A DNA stretch of 10,274 bases, from NCBI GenBank assembly GCA_014379665.1, contig JACMLK010000390.1, forward strand, positions 1 through 10,274, given 5' to 3'. How positions within the stretch are numbered: position 1 is the stretch's first letter; every line of letters begins with the position of its first letter. The translations under genes and the position numbers were made by a program. The notes under the pieces are model-generated. The model worked only from the letters and a program-made list of their open reading frames with translations. It did no database searches and was not told the DNA's origin. Source of the stretch: Saprospiraceae bacterium (GTDB lineage Bacteria; Bacteroidota; Bacteroidia; Chitinophagales; Saprospiraceae). Positions 1-7,239 of the stretch are shown piece after piece.

Positions 1-174
1 GTAGCAGCAGAAGACCCTGCTTATGTGGCAGGTCAACTGACCTATTCGGTTGATGGGGTGACAGGTGGATTATTTCCGAAACGTCTCTTATTTGCGGCTA
101 CTTCTTCCGACGTAAATTCAAACGCGCCTGCAGTTGTACCGGTAACTACCAAAGTATGGTGGATGCCTAATTAA
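1..174 (+). CDS. SusD/RagB-like nutrient-binding outer membrane lipoprotein, C-terminal end only
   Basis: An open frame enters from the left edge and ends at TAA 172-174, giving the last 57 residues of a protein. The tail reads about KRLLFAATSSDVN, then a proline/valine-rich stretch, then TKVWWMPN at the very end. This resembles the end of SusD-like family 2 proteins (PF12771-type), where an 'R-hydrophobic-P/A...N' segment precedes a terminal K-V-W-W motif. Such proteins are surface lipoproteins that capture a nutrient, often a glycan or peptide, for a partner SusC TonB-dependent channel; the SusC gene would lie further left. Two lipoprotein genes follow on the same strand, the closer 22 bp away, a layout typical of SusCD operon tails. 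The family call rests on a short C-terminal piece and context, so the substrate cannot be named. Confidence 0.65.
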   Translation, partial: VAAEDPAYVAGQLTYSVDGVTGGLFPKRLLFAATSSDVNSNAPAVVPVTTKVWWMPN

Positions 175-196
175 TTAATCTTACAATAACAAACAG

Positions 197-835
197 ATGA
201 ACTTTAAACCCGTTTTATTTAAAATAATGCTATTTTCTCTTGTCATATTTTCAGGATGCGAAAAAGACAGGGAAACAGAAAATATATCCACGATCACCTA
301 TTTTCCTACTATTCAGTTGAACGGAGATCAGTGGAATACAATTAAACAAGGAGGGGCCTGGTCAGATCAGGGAGCTACTGCCAACGAAGGAGAATCCTCT
401 ATCAATTTGATTACTACCGGGTCGGTTGATGTAAATACTCCGGGAGTATACACCATTCAATATACTGCCATAAACAAAGATGGTTTTTCGGCTTCTGAGT
501 ACAGATATATAGGTGTGATATCGCCCAGCGTAGAAGGGAAAGATATTTCAGGACAGTACAAACGAAATGCAGGAGCTTTGGGGGTTTCCACCGTTACTAA
601 GATCAGCGATAATTTTTATTATAGTAATAATGTGGGCGGTGTAGCTGTACCTGATCCAAGTTTAGGGGTCTATTTTTATCATTATGATACAGGATTGCTG
701 GATGTTCCGTTTCAAAGGACACCAGGAAATGCTTTTGAATGCCTGAATGAAACCATTACGGAAGGGGAAAAATACTCCTGGGTGGTCATCAATTCAGGAT
801 ACGGTGCCGCTCTTCGTACATTTATCAAACAATAG
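197..835 (+). CDS. Surface lipoprotein with an Ig-like DUF5011-type domain (SusCD operon accessory)
   Basis: A 212-residue protein that begins with a lipoprotein signal peptide: hydrophobic residues 5-19, then lipobox IFSGC with Cys21 as the lipidated residue, followed by charged EKDRE. Residues about 34-107 form one Ig-like beta domain of the DUF5011 type. Its signatures are G-x-x-W-S-D-Q-G-A near 53-60 and the closing 'TPGVYTIQYTAINKDG' at 81-96. Residues about 115-212 form a second module starting DISGQYKR and including NNVGG at 144-148, which resembles the C-terminal part of BT_2262-like Bacteroidota lipoproteins. The gene starts 22 bp after the SusD-like stop and has no strong Shine-Dalgarno sequence. 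It is probably a surface-exposed accessory of the upstream SusCD transporter. No catalytic residues are evident, and the ligand is unknown. Confidence 0.8.
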   Translation: MNFKPVLFKIMLFSLVIFSGCEKDRETENISTITYFPTIQLNGDQWNTIKQGGAWSDQGATANEGESSINLITTGSVDVNTPGVYTIQYTAINKDGFSASEYRYIGVISPSVEGKDISGQYKRNAGALGVSTVTKISDNFYYSNNVGGVAVPDPSLGVYFYHYDTGLLDVPFQRTPGNAFECLNETITEGEKYSWVVINSGYGAALRTFIKQ

Positions 836-872
836 GGGAAACCTGATTTTTAAAAACTTAAATTGAGTAAAA

Positions 873-1364
873 ATGAAAAATTTAATAGTTCCATATTTTA
901 TTGGGATATTTTTAACACTAAGTGTAATGTCCTGCGACCTGACCAATACACCTGACATAGAAGGAACTCAACTCCAGGAAATGTGTGGTGAGTGGTGGTT
1001 CAGAATATCTTCCGGAGGGGATCTGGTAGTACCAAATTATTTTATGGTGACTACATCCAATACCGCTGCAAATACCAATACTGATCTCCTGCTGGATGAT
1101 CACGGGACCTGGCCTTGCAAAATTAAGTGTACTGTGGATCTTTCGTCGATGACATTTATATCACAGAACAGTATCTCCAATTTTTATGATGAAGATATTT
1201 CAGTGAATATAAAAGAAGGAAAAATATTAAAAGATGCAGCTACTACCACAGGTGGGAATGTATCTGACTCAATATACATAAAATTCGAATTCGCAGATGA
1301 TCCCGGAACGGAATATATCTATGCAGGATATAAACGAACAGGATTTCTCGAGGACGAACACTAA
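873..1364 (+). CDS. Lipid_bd-family lipoprotein (putative lipid-binding protein)
   Basis: A 163-residue lipoprotein: a hydrophobic segment at about 4-19 is followed by the lipobox VMSC with Cys21. The mature part matches the pattern I know for the Bacteroidota 'lipid-binding putative hydrolase' family (PF12888). It has G-E-W-W near 39-42, a T-x-N-T-A-A-N block near residues 61-67, a L-L-D-D-H-G turn, then S-D-S-I-Y-I-K-F-E-F-A-D-D and the closing Y-x-x-A-G-Y-K-R-T-G-F-L-E-D. The family name is a database label; no enzymatic activity is evident from the sequence. It lies 37 bp after the DUF5011 lipoprotein on the same strand and directly before a hairpin terminator, so it is the last gene of the SusCD-type operon. 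It probably sits on the outer membrane surface beside the transporter. Confidence 0.8.
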   Translation: MKNLIVPYFIGIFLTLSVMSCDLTNTPDIEGTQLQEMCGEWWFRISSGGDLVVPNYFMVTTSNTAANTNTDLLLDDHGTWPCKIKCTVDLSSMTFISQNSISNFYDEDISVNIKEGKILKDAATTTGGNVSDSIYIKFEFADDPGTEYIYAGYKRTGFLEDEH

Positions 1365-1392
1365 AGATTTTATACTAAAAATTGTTTGGTTG

Positions 1393-1431
1393 ACCGTGAC
1401 CCAAAAGTGGGATCACGGTTTACTTTTTTTT
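1393..1431 (+). terminator. Rho-independent terminator after the lipoprotein operon
   Basis: The arms ACCGTGACCC (1393-1402) and GGGATCACGGT (1409-1419) pair as a 10-bp stem with one bulged A and a 6-nt loop. After 4 nt comes a run of eight T (1424-1431). It begins 29 bp after the Lipid_bd stop codon, as expected for the end of the operon. Confidence 0.85.
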
Positions 1432-1641
1432 GAAGAATAGTCTATTCAATTCATTATGAATAAACAGCAGACCGGGACAAGTGGTTTCCAGTTAACCAGA
1501 GTACGCTTTCCCAAAGCGATGATACCTTTATCCGGTCTTTAGTAAAGTTTGACGCGAAGTATATTTGATGCTCTCATGGGTAACGAAATAAACATATGAA
1601 TATGGTTGGAGCTTTGGCTACCTTAGATCTATTTATATTAT
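1432..1641. other. Intergenic stretch without a recognisable gene
   Basis: About 210 bp between the terminator and the next promoter box. A short 13-bp palindrome, ATTCATTATGAAT (1449-1461), overlaps an ATG at 1456 that opens a 28-codon frame ending with TAG. That frame has no plausible ribosome site and no recognisable product. No tRNA arms, transposase remnant or long repeat was seen. Confidence 0.5.
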
Positions 1642-1650
1642 TAGTTTTGC
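1642..1650 (+). promoter_or_regulatory. Bacteroidota -7 promoter box for the DNA glycosylase gene
   Basis: TAGTTTTGC is an exact match to the Bacteroidota primary sigma -7 element TAnnTTTGC. It lies 33 bp before the ATG at 1684, which would give a 5' leader of roughly 28 nt. A TTTG at 1613-1616 is the nearest -33 candidate, but its 25-bp spacing is longer than usual. The leader contains a small hairpin, GACCT-AATA-AGGTC (1655-1668). Confidence 0.5.
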
Positions 1651-1683
1651 AAAAGACCTAATAAGGTCCAACCCAATGAATAT

Positions 1684-2334
1684 ATGACACAAAATCCCAA
1701 CAGCGCTACATCAACAGCTTCTTCATCCATTGTGAATCCACATGATATAGTTGCACTTCTTAAATTAGATTCTTTATTTTCTTTAATATTCAATACATAT
1801 AGAGCTCCGCCTAACTGGATAAGACCACAGGGATTTGTATCCTTATGCAGAATTATTTTGGAACAGCAAGTAAGCCTTGCCTCTGCCAATGCGCATTATC
1901 TAAAATTGAATGAGTATCTGGAAGCGATTACACCTGATCACATTTTAAAGCTTTCAGATACAGAGATGAGACAATGTCAGATTAGCCGTCAAAAATCTGT
2001 GTATCTCAGGGCTTTGTCATCTGCGCTTATAGAAAAACGACTGATATTGGAAGAACTGAGTGGGATGTATCATACTGAAGTAAGAAGTAAACTAACCGCC
2101 ATAAAAGGCATAGGGGACTGGACTACAGATATTTATCTGATGTTTTGTCTTCAGTCGAAAGATATATTTCCTATCGGAGACATTGCGGTTGTGAACACGG
2201 TCAAAGAGCTGACCGATGCGAAGAAAAGAGAAGACATATTATTGCTGGCAGATAAATGGAAACCATATCGTTCTTTGGCGTCTTATTTTCTGTGGCACTA
2301 TTATCTTAAAAAGAGGAACAGGCTATCGGAATGA
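1684..2334 (+). CDS. HhH-GPD DNA glycosylase, AlkA-like (3-methyladenine type)
   Basis: A 216-residue base-excision-repair glycosylase that would remove damaged (probably alkylated) bases from DNA in the cytoplasm. The HhH-GPD fold is recognised by I-L-E-Q-Q-V-S-x-A-S-A at 58-68, the helix-hairpin-helix L-T-A-I-K-G-I-G-D-W-T-T at 137-148, and D-I-F-P-I-G-D-I-A-V at 160-169, in which Asp166 is the expected catalytic aspartate. The position that carries the Schiff-base lysine in bifunctional enzymes (EndoIII GVGRK) is Trp146 here, so it should be a monofunctional glycosylase. A W-x-P-Y-R-S-x-A-x-x-F-L-W block (192-204) closes the fold. It lacks the N-terminal domain of E. coli AlkA and is nearer in length to compact AlkA-like enzymes. 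The chosen ATG follows an exact -7 box. The gene appears monocistronic, with its own promoter and terminator. Exact substrate preference cannot be read from sequence. Confidence 0.88.
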   Translation: MTQNPNSATSTASSSIVNPHDIVALLKLDSLFSLIFNTYRAPPNWIRPQGFVSLCRIILEQQVSLASANAHYLKLNEYLEAITPDHILKLSDTEMRQCQISRQKSVYLRALSSALIEKRLILEELSGMYHTEVRSKLTAIKGIGDWTTDIYLMFCLQSKDIFPIGDIAVVNTVKELTDAKKREDILLLADKWKPYRSLASYFLWHYYLKKRNRLSE

Positions 2335-2352
2335 TTGGGCATGAAATAAGGA

Positions 2353-2383
2353 GATAAAATGTTTTCTGATTTTATCATTTTTT
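2353..2383 (+). terminator. Probable terminator after the glycosylase gene
   Basis: A perfect 8-bp inverted repeat, GATAAAAT (2353-2360) with ATTTTATC (2369-2376), has an 8-nt loop and is followed by six T (2378-2383). It lies 18 bp after the stop codon. The stem is AT-rich, so its strength is uncertain. Confidence 0.55.
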
Positions 2384-2438
2384 CATGAAGGGAAAAATAA
2401 ACATGTAAAAAAAAGCTTACCACTCTGCACTTATTTTT

Positions 2439-2446
2439 TATTTTTG
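2439..2446 (+). promoter_or_regulatory. Possible -7 promoter box for the cupin / membrane-protein pair
   Basis: TATTTTTG fits TAnnTTTG and lies between the preceding terminator and the cupin gene, 58 bp before the TTG at 2505. No convincing -33 element is seen, and the surroundings are T-rich, so a chance match is possible. Confidence 0.35.
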
Positions 2447-2504
2447 TAATGGATAAAAATGGAAGCATAACAACAGCACCCGCTGATGCATTCATGATCT
2501 TTTT

Positions 2505-3047
2505 TTGATATCGTTTAAGGACAATCTTTCATATATGGACACCCTGGATTTTCAACCGGTGATAAAAACAAAAGCAACAGTGATCAAATCTGCTGCTGAC
2601 AAAAAAAATGATTCCGTAATCATGATAGCCGAAATTGGTCCGGGAGTTGCCGGTCCTCCTTTGCATTATCATCCGTCACAACATGAAACCTACGAAGTAT
2701 TGGAAGGAGAGGCAGAATTTATATTGGGAAATCAAACCATAATGGTTAGACAGGGAGAAAAGATTGAAATACCGCCAAACATACCTCATACTTTTATAAA
2801 CAGGTCCAATGACTGGCTGAAAATGAGAGATACGCATCTACCGGCCCTTACCTTTGAAGATATGATGCGTGAACTCCATCAATTAGTACAGGGCGGTAAG
2901 GTGACAGGTTTCAACAATCTGAAGTCATTGATTTATCTGTCGATGTTATGGGTAAAACATAAAGAACTTCAGCAATCAGTCAGCCCACCGTTTTTTATCA
3001 TGAAGGGCATGAATGTGATTGGAAGATTAATAGGCTACAGATTGTGA
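2505..3047 (+). CDS. Cupin-domain protein, function unknown
   Basis: A single-domain cupin of 170 residues from the ATG at 2535, or 180 from an in-frame TTG at 2505; numbering here uses the TTG. Cupin motif 1 is G-P-P-L-H-Y-H-P-S-Q-H-E-T-Y-E-V-L-E-G with metal-ligand positions His54, His56 and Glu61. Motif 2 is G-E-K-I-E-I-P-P-N-I-P-H-T-F-I-N with His95 as the fourth ligand and Asn99. The usual Gly of motif 2 is Asn92. A C-terminal helical part (about 117-180) contains F-E-D-M-M-R-E-L and ends I-G-R-L-I-G-Y-R-L, as in other Bacteroidota cupins of this size. A metal-binding beta-barrel is expected, but no reaction can be assigned. The ATG has AAGGAC about 12 nt upstream. Cupin-like similarity seems to begin near F4-K-D, so the true start could be upstream. 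The interrupted membrane-protein gene follows after 21 bp. Confidence 0.8.
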   Translation: MISFKDNLSYMDTLDFQPVIKTKATVIKSAADKKNDSVIMIAEIGPGVAGPPLHYHPSQHETYEVLEGEAEFILGNQTIMVRQGEKIEIPPNIPHTFINRSNDWLKMRDTHLPALTFEDMMRELHQLVQGGKVTGFNNLKSLIYLSMLWVKHKELQQSVSPPFFIMKGMNVIGRLIGYRL

Positions 3048-3068
3048 ACTAAATAAACTGTTCACATC

Positions 3069-3413
3069 ATGAGAGAAAATAACAAACTAATTATTGTAAA
3101 ATTGATGCATACCCTGGTATGGCTGTTTTACAATGTGGTGATATTTTATTTACTATATGCAGTGATCATAAATAAGATTGATAGGTGGGTATGGATTTGT
3201 TTGGGTTTAATTGTATAAGAAGGCATAATAATACTGGTATTTAAAAAGATGTGTCCCATTACATTAATCGCCAGGAAATATTCCGATTCACAGTCTCATA
3301 ATTTTGATATTTATTTACCCGAATGGCTTGCGAAGTACAATAAACAGACATACACCACCATCGTATTGATCGCCGTTTGCATTCTGATATGGCAGTTGTT
3401 CAAAATAGATTAG
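3069..3413 (+). pseudogene. Small membrane protein gene interrupted by one in-frame stop
   Basis: From ATG 3069 a frame reads 49 codons, meets TAA at 3216-3218, and continues in the same frame to TAG 3411-3413, for 114 codons in all. The first part has a hydrophobic helix (about codons 14-34, with W-L-F-Y-N-V-V-I-F-Y-L-L-Y), then N-K-I-D-R-W-V-W and the start of a second helix (L-G-L-I-V). The stop falls in the middle of that helix, which continues after it as G-I-I-I-L-V-F. Then come M-C-P-I-T-L-I-A-R-K-Y-S-D-S and N-F-D-I-Y-L-P-E-W-L-A-K-Y-N, and a last helix at about codons 95-110. As I recall, small Bacteroidota membrane proteins carry C-P-L-T-x-I-A-R-K-Y-S and F-D-I-Y-L-P-x-W-L-A motifs, which suggests that the two halves were once one gene. 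It lies 21 bp after the cupin. A shorter product from ATG 3249 (54 residues) is possible. Confidence 0.7.
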
Positions 3414-3503
3414 TGATAGTTTGCATTGGAGCGTTTTAACATATCAGTACACAGTCCTTAGAAACGATCTTTACCCGTTTGTATATCGTTACAAAGATAT
3501 TTA

Positions 3504-6269
3504 TCAATCTGCCTTGATGTTGATCTCCATACCGCTTTTCTTTTGAAAACCTTTTATGTTATATGAAAAGCCCAGCATCACGTATCTTCCAAGTACATTG
3601 GTACGTGTGATGTCCGTATAATTGAGTTGTGAGTTTGCAGTAATACCTTTATTTTTGTCCAGAATATCAAAACAACTTAATATGGCCCGCAATTTTTTGT
3701 CCCTGGTGACAAAAGATGTGATGCTCATGGTCCAAACCGGGATTACTGTATTATTAGTGGCAAAAGAAGGTTTGATGGTGAGGTAATCAAAATTGGATTT
3801 AAGGCTAACCCAATCTTTGATGTTAATGCCTGATTCAATATAAAATGTCTTCTCAGTATAAGATTGATTAAGAGATTCATTTTGAGCGAATCTTGATTCA
3901 GAACGATTAGTTTTGTATCCCACCAACAGGTCCACTACATCTTTGTTGCGGTTTTCCAAAGAGAAGTTGTATCCGTATCCCAATCGTCGAGTCTGATTAT
4001 TTTGTTCATTGATGACAGAAATACCCTGATTATAGTTACCCCGCAGAATCATTTTTGCTTTAATTTTAAGCGGCCTTACAGGCGTATCGTATTCAAGTCT
4101 GCCTGAAGTGGTGGATTCGTTTTTGATGTTGACCGGGGTATATATTCTTGCGAGTGAACTGTCAATCGTTAAGGATTCCGTTATTTTATTATGGGTGTAG
4201 TTGGTCTGTAAACTGGCATAAAACATTGTAAAATTGAAAGCATCGTACTTCATATAAGAGAGCGTTGAATTATGCCATTGTTCAGGTTTGAGATTGGGAT
4301 TTCCAACATATATGGCCAATGGATTACTGTTATTGATGACGGGTTGGAGTTGATTGAGTGAAGGTTCATTCATTTCACTGAAATAATTAAAGTTCAGGTT
4401 TTCAGACATGCCAAAACGATAATTAAAGAACGCATTGGGAAGCACTGCCTGAAAATGGTTAACAATTTTGTTTTCATCATTATTTATAATGCCATCGAGC
4501 GTGGAGTATTTATATCCTGTGCCCAGGGTGAAATTATATTTTTCGCGACTCAAGGAATAGTTTAGGCCAAGGTTCCTTTGTGTATAATCGCGTTGATATA
4601 AGGTCGAAAGGAATTGATTTCTGACAAAATTTTCATTTACTATATCAAAATAGTCCGTACTGGTCCGGTTGTTTTGATTGGCAAGGGTTGTTTTAAACTG
4701 GAGGTATTGTTTTTTACCAATGGGTTCTGTATAAGATACTTCTGCTTTATAATACAAACCATGATTGGAACCAAGTTGGTTCTGAAGCAACCGATCAGTC
4801 TGTGAATGCGGGAAATATATATTATTCAGAGATGCAACATCGCTATCAGATTTGTTGTCAGAGAGATTCAGCACTCCGTTTATACTGTACGTACGACCAG
4901 GTTTATTGGTCTTTTTTTGCCATAGGACGTCAGTAGTAATCCTGAAATTGTCACCTGACATATCAAAGGTATTGGCATTATCATTGATGCGGAGTTGATC
5001 AGGATAGTAGGCATTGCTTATGGCATCAGAAATCAAATTATTGGTGCCAAAAGAGCCATTGGATTTGACGATCAGATTTTGAGTCGAGTCAGGTTTGGTT
5101 TTGAGTCTCAGGGTAAAGCTAGCGGATGAATTGTCTGAGATTTGGTTATCACTCGATTCTGTAATAAAACGACTATCGGGTAGGAGGTTTTCACGGGTCG
5201 CATTGCGGTGGAGATCGTTTTTGAAGTGATTGCCAAATACAGAACCTTCCAGAGATATTTTTTTAGAAAAGTCAGTATTGATATTAAAGCCGCCGGCAAA
5301 CGATTTTTGTATACCCTGATTATTTTCAAGACCAATAGGCAATCCGGAATCCTGATCCAGATTGACCATAAATCTTCCGCCACCACCGCTCATTAATGCC
5401 CCGATACCACCCATAAAATCTATGTAATCATTGATAGAAAAATTCTGCTCATTGATATTGTTTGCCATTCCTATAAATGATGTTCTTAGATTTGGAGTAA
5501 ACCGGTTGATATTGGCCCTTCCTTTGAATCTTTCCTTGGTACCTCCTGCCGCTTCTGCGGTGCCGAAATACCCTATCTTTTTATCATCTTTAAGTTTGAG
5601 ATTGATCGAACGCTCTTTCTGACCGTCTTCAATTCCGGTAAACTCTGCGCGATCGGATTTTCGGTCAAATACCTGTACCTTGTCAATCGCATCGGCATCC
5701 AGATTTTTGGTAGCAATCTTAGTGTCTTTACCAAAAAATTCCTTACCGTCAACGAATACGTTTTGTACCGTTTCGCCTAATGCTTTCACTGAACCATCAC
5801 GCTGGACTTCCATTCCCGGAAGCTTGCGGAGCAGGTCCTCAGCCATATCACCCGGTTTGACTTTAAATGCAGCAGCATTGTACTGCAATGTATCTTTGCC
5901 AAATGACATAGGGCTTATATAATCCTTTATTTCAATGGCATCCATTACTTTAGCATTTGGATGAAGTTGTATGGTACCAAGATCAACATCTGTTTCTTTT
6001 AGTTTTACCTCCTTCCAAACGGTTTCGTACCCCAAAAATGTGATTTGGACCAGATAATCGTCTGCATCAATCCCGACAATAGTAAATTCACCTTTTCTGG
6101 TCGAATTGGTGAATTCCACCATTGTAGAGTCTTTGGCATGCAGGAATAGGACTGAAGCATATTCCAATGGAGCATTGTTTTCGTCGGTAATTTTTCCGGA
6201 TATTTTTTGTGCATGCAATCCGTTCAGAATTAAACATAACAAGGCAGAAAATAAAATAACAAGCCTCAT
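3504..6269 (-). CDS. TonB-dependent receptor-like outer membrane beta-barrel protein with carboxypeptidase-regulatory domain
   Basis: A 921-residue outer membrane protein. A signal peptide covers 1-20 (cleavage likely at LHA/Q21). Residues about 22-102 form a carboxypeptidase-regulatory-like beta domain (ISGKITDENNAPLEYASV, then F-L-G-Y-E-T). Residues about 125-228 are the plug, with D-T-L-Q-Y-N, D-L-L-R-K-L-P-G-M-E-V, N-V-F-V-D-G-K-E-F-F-G-K-D and I-D-K-V-Q-V-F-D-R-K-S-D. The rest is a barrel of the 'outer membrane protein beta-barrel family' (PF14905-type). It includes a glycine-rich loop (G-G-I-G-A-L-M-S-G-G-G-G, 287-298) and a last strand near Y-V-M-L-G-F-S-Y-N-I-K, followed by a short polar tail. 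Length is normal for the family. It is the second gene of a - strand operon, 92 bp after the GLPGLI gene with no promoter box between them. These receptors are not SusC proteins and have no SusD partner here. The cargo is unknown. Confidence 0.9.
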   Translation of the reverse strand: MRLVILFSALLCLILNGLHAQKISGKITDENNAPLEYASVLFLHAKDSTMVEFTNSTRKGEFTIVGIDADDYLVQITFLGYETVWKEVKLKETDVDLGTIQLHPNAKVMDAIEIKDYISPMSFGKDTLQYNAAAFKVKPGDMAEDLLRKLPGMEVQRDGSVKALGETVQNVFVDGKEFFGKDTKIATKNLDADAIDKVQVFDRKSDRAEFTGIEDGQKERSINLKLKDDKKIGYFGTAEAAGGTKERFKGRANINRFTPNLRTSFIGMANNINEQNFSINDYIDFMGGIGALMSGGGGRFMVNLDQDSGLPIGLENNQGIQKSFAGGFNINTDFSKKISLEGSVFGNHFKNDLHRNATRENLLPDSRFITESSDNQISDNSSASFTLRLKTKPDSTQNLIVKSNGSFGTNNLISDAISNAYYPDQLRINDNANTFDMSGDNFRITTDVLWQKKTNKPGRTYSINGVLNLSDNKSDSDVASLNNIYFPHSQTDRLLQNQLGSNHGLYYKAEVSYTEPIGKKQYLQFKTTLANQNNRTSTDYFDIVNENFVRNQFLSTLYQRDYTQRNLGLNYSLSREKYNFTLGTGYKYSTLDGIINNDENKIVNHFQAVLPNAFFNYRFGMSENLNFNYFSEMNEPSLNQLQPVINNSNPLAIYVGNPNLKPEQWHNSTLSYMKYDAFNFTMFYASLQTNYTHNKITESLTIDSSLARIYTPVNIKNESTTSGRLEYDTPVRPLKIKAKMILRGNYNQGISVINEQNNQTRRLGYGYNFSLENRNKDVVDLLVGYKTNRSESRFAQNESLNQSYTEKTFYIESGINIKDWVSLKSNFDYLTIKPSFATNNTVIPVWTMSITSFVTRDKKLRAILSCFDILDKNKGITANSQLNYTDITRTNVLGRYVMLGFSYNIKGFQKKSGMEINIKAD

Positions 6270-6361
6270 GAGAAATTATTTTGATTTTTATAAATATTTC
6301 AGATAAAAGTTCAGGACTTAATCTTATTTATCGAAGTAGTCAGCTAATAACCTGGTTGCAC

Positions 6362-7114
6362 TCAATGTCTTTCTTCCCGGATGATCATTTTTACGCCATT
6401 TCCTTTGCCATTGACAGCACCCATTTCTTTCATTTTTTGTTCTCTTATTTTGTCATATTCAGCCCTGCTTACTTTTTTTCCTTTATCGGGTTTTGTAAAC
6501 TTAAAACCATCAGGAAAGGCTTCAATCGAAGTAGCTGTGCTCATTCTCTCTCCTTCGTCATATTCCAATGCCAGGATAAGCCCGGGCAAACCAGTCATAC
6601 CTCCGGGTCCAGTACCTACAGGAATTTGAGATGAAAACCAGGCGACTACATGTTGTGAAGTATCATTGAGCACGGCTCTTTGACAGGGATATTCAAGAAT
6701 GGTTTTCTGTTCTCCCGTAACTTTCCATTTGTATTTTTTGGGTTTGTCGGAGATCAGAAAATCTTTGCCCATCAAATCCTGTGCTTGAAGGAAAACACCA
6801 TCTTCTTTATTAATATAAATAATACTTTCCGGTATCTTCATGACGATCTGAAAAGTGCCGCCATCTTCTTCATGCTGAATGTCGAGATCTTTTGGCTTTT
6901 CATTATTTTTAAAAAGTGATTCGTTTGAGTTAAATATAAGTACCTTATCTACAGATTGGGATGAAGGAAACATTTTAGAAATTTCCGGTCTTTCCTCTCC
7001 TATATCAATATTAAGTTTAATAGTTTCTTTGTAGATGATTTTCCCACTTAAAACCTGCTGACCAAAAGAAATGACCGATAACTGAATGGACCATAATAAC
7101 AATGAATATTTCAT
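6362..7114 (-). CDS. GLPGLI-family exported protein
   Basis: A 250-residue protein with a hydrophobic N-terminal signal (about 4-18, likely cleavage near SFGQ). It carries the family-defining block M-T-G-L-P-G-L-I-L-A-L, with GLPGLI at 175-180. Other family features are S-G-K-I-I-Y-K-E at the mature start, K-Y-K-W-K-V-T-G-E-Q-K-T-I-L-E-Y-P-C-Q-R-A (127-147) and V-A-W-F-S-S-Q-I-P-V-G-T-G-P (157-170). The C-terminus is lysine- and glutamate-rich (about 207-250) and probably extended. The GLPGLI family (TIGR01200/PF09697 type) is Bacteroidota-specific, is predicted to be periplasmic or at the inner face of the outer membrane, and has no established biochemical role. It is the first gene of the operon with the beta-barrel receptor, a recurrent pairing in this phylum, and is divergent from a two-component system. 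I infer a helper role for the receptor. Confidence 0.88.
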   Translation of the reverse strand: MKYSLLLWSIQLSVISFGQQVLSGKIIYKETIKLNIDIGEERPEISKMFPSSQSVDKVLIFNSNESLFKNNEKPKDLDIQHEEDGGTFQIVMKIPESIIYINKEDGVFLQAQDLMGKDFLISDKPKKYKWKVTGEQKTILEYPCQRAVLNDTSQHVVAWFSSQIPVGTGPGGMTGLPGLILALEYDEGERMSTATSIEAFPDGFKFTKPDKGKKVSRAEYDKIREQKMKEMGAVNGKGNGVKMIIREERH

Positions 7115-7144
7115 GATATTTAATTTTTGATGATGATGAATGAC

Positions 7145-7153
7145 GCAAAAGTA
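7145..7153 (-). promoter_or_regulatory. -7 promoter box of the GLPGLI-receptor operon
   Basis: On the - strand this reads TACTTTTGC, an exact match to TAnnTTTGC, placed 30 bp before the GLPGLI start codon and implying a leader of about 26 nt. No -33 element (TTTG) occurs at normal spacing. Instead, the region where it would lie runs into the first of the GGTTAA repeats, as in activator-dependent promoters. Confidence 0.6.
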
Positions 7154-7165
7154 TAATCAACTTCC

Positions 7166-7211
7166 GGTTAAGCAGGTTAAACAAGGTTTATCTAAGGTTA
7201 ATTAAGGTTAA
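7166..7211 (+). repeat. Five helically phased GGTTAA direct repeats, candidate response-regulator operator
   Basis: Five copies of GGTTAA or a one-base variant begin at 7166, 7175, 7185 (GGTTTA), 7196 and 7206. The spacings are 9, 10, 11 and 10 bp, close to one DNA turn, so the copies should lie on one face of the helix. The last three are preceded by AA, giving AAGGTT(A/T)A. Tandem direct repeats with 10-11 bp pitch are the usual binding target of OmpR/PhoB-type regulators, and such a regulator is encoded in the operon just to the right. The array lies between the two divergent -7 boxes, about 13 bp from the left box and 28 bp from the right one. Binding by this particular regulator is inference. 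Confidence 0.6.
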
Positions 7212-7239
7212 AGAGTGAATCAGGGCATCAAAATATATG

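Noticed and set aside
1456..1542. 28-codon frame starting within a palindrome
   Set aside because: It is short, has no promoter box or ribosome site just upstream and encodes nothing recognisable, so chance is likely.
1641..1889. 82-codon open frame on the - strand
   Set aside because: It overlaps the start and promoter of the well-supported glycosylase gene on the other strand, and its translation shows no recognisable domain or signal.
3463..3490. Inverted repeat AACGAT...ATCGTT between the convergent membrane-protein and receptor genes
   Set aside because: It has only 6 bp of stem with a 16-nt loop and no T run on either strand, which is too weak to call a terminator.
5680..5922. 80-codon open frame on the + strand, and similar ones at 5431-5622, 5208-5396 and 4614-4805
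   Set aside because: All are antisense to the intact 921-residue receptor, whose plug and barrel motifs account for this DNA.
6381..6629. 82-codon and overlapping 117-codon (6281-6634) + strand frames
   Set aside because: Both are antisense to the GLPGLI gene, whose family motif lies in this stretch. No independent start signal or domain is seen.
7128..7142. TGATGATGATGA trinucleotide repeat in the GLPGLI leader
   Set aside because: It has too few units to suggest phase variation and lies in the untranslated leader, where it does not change a reading frame.
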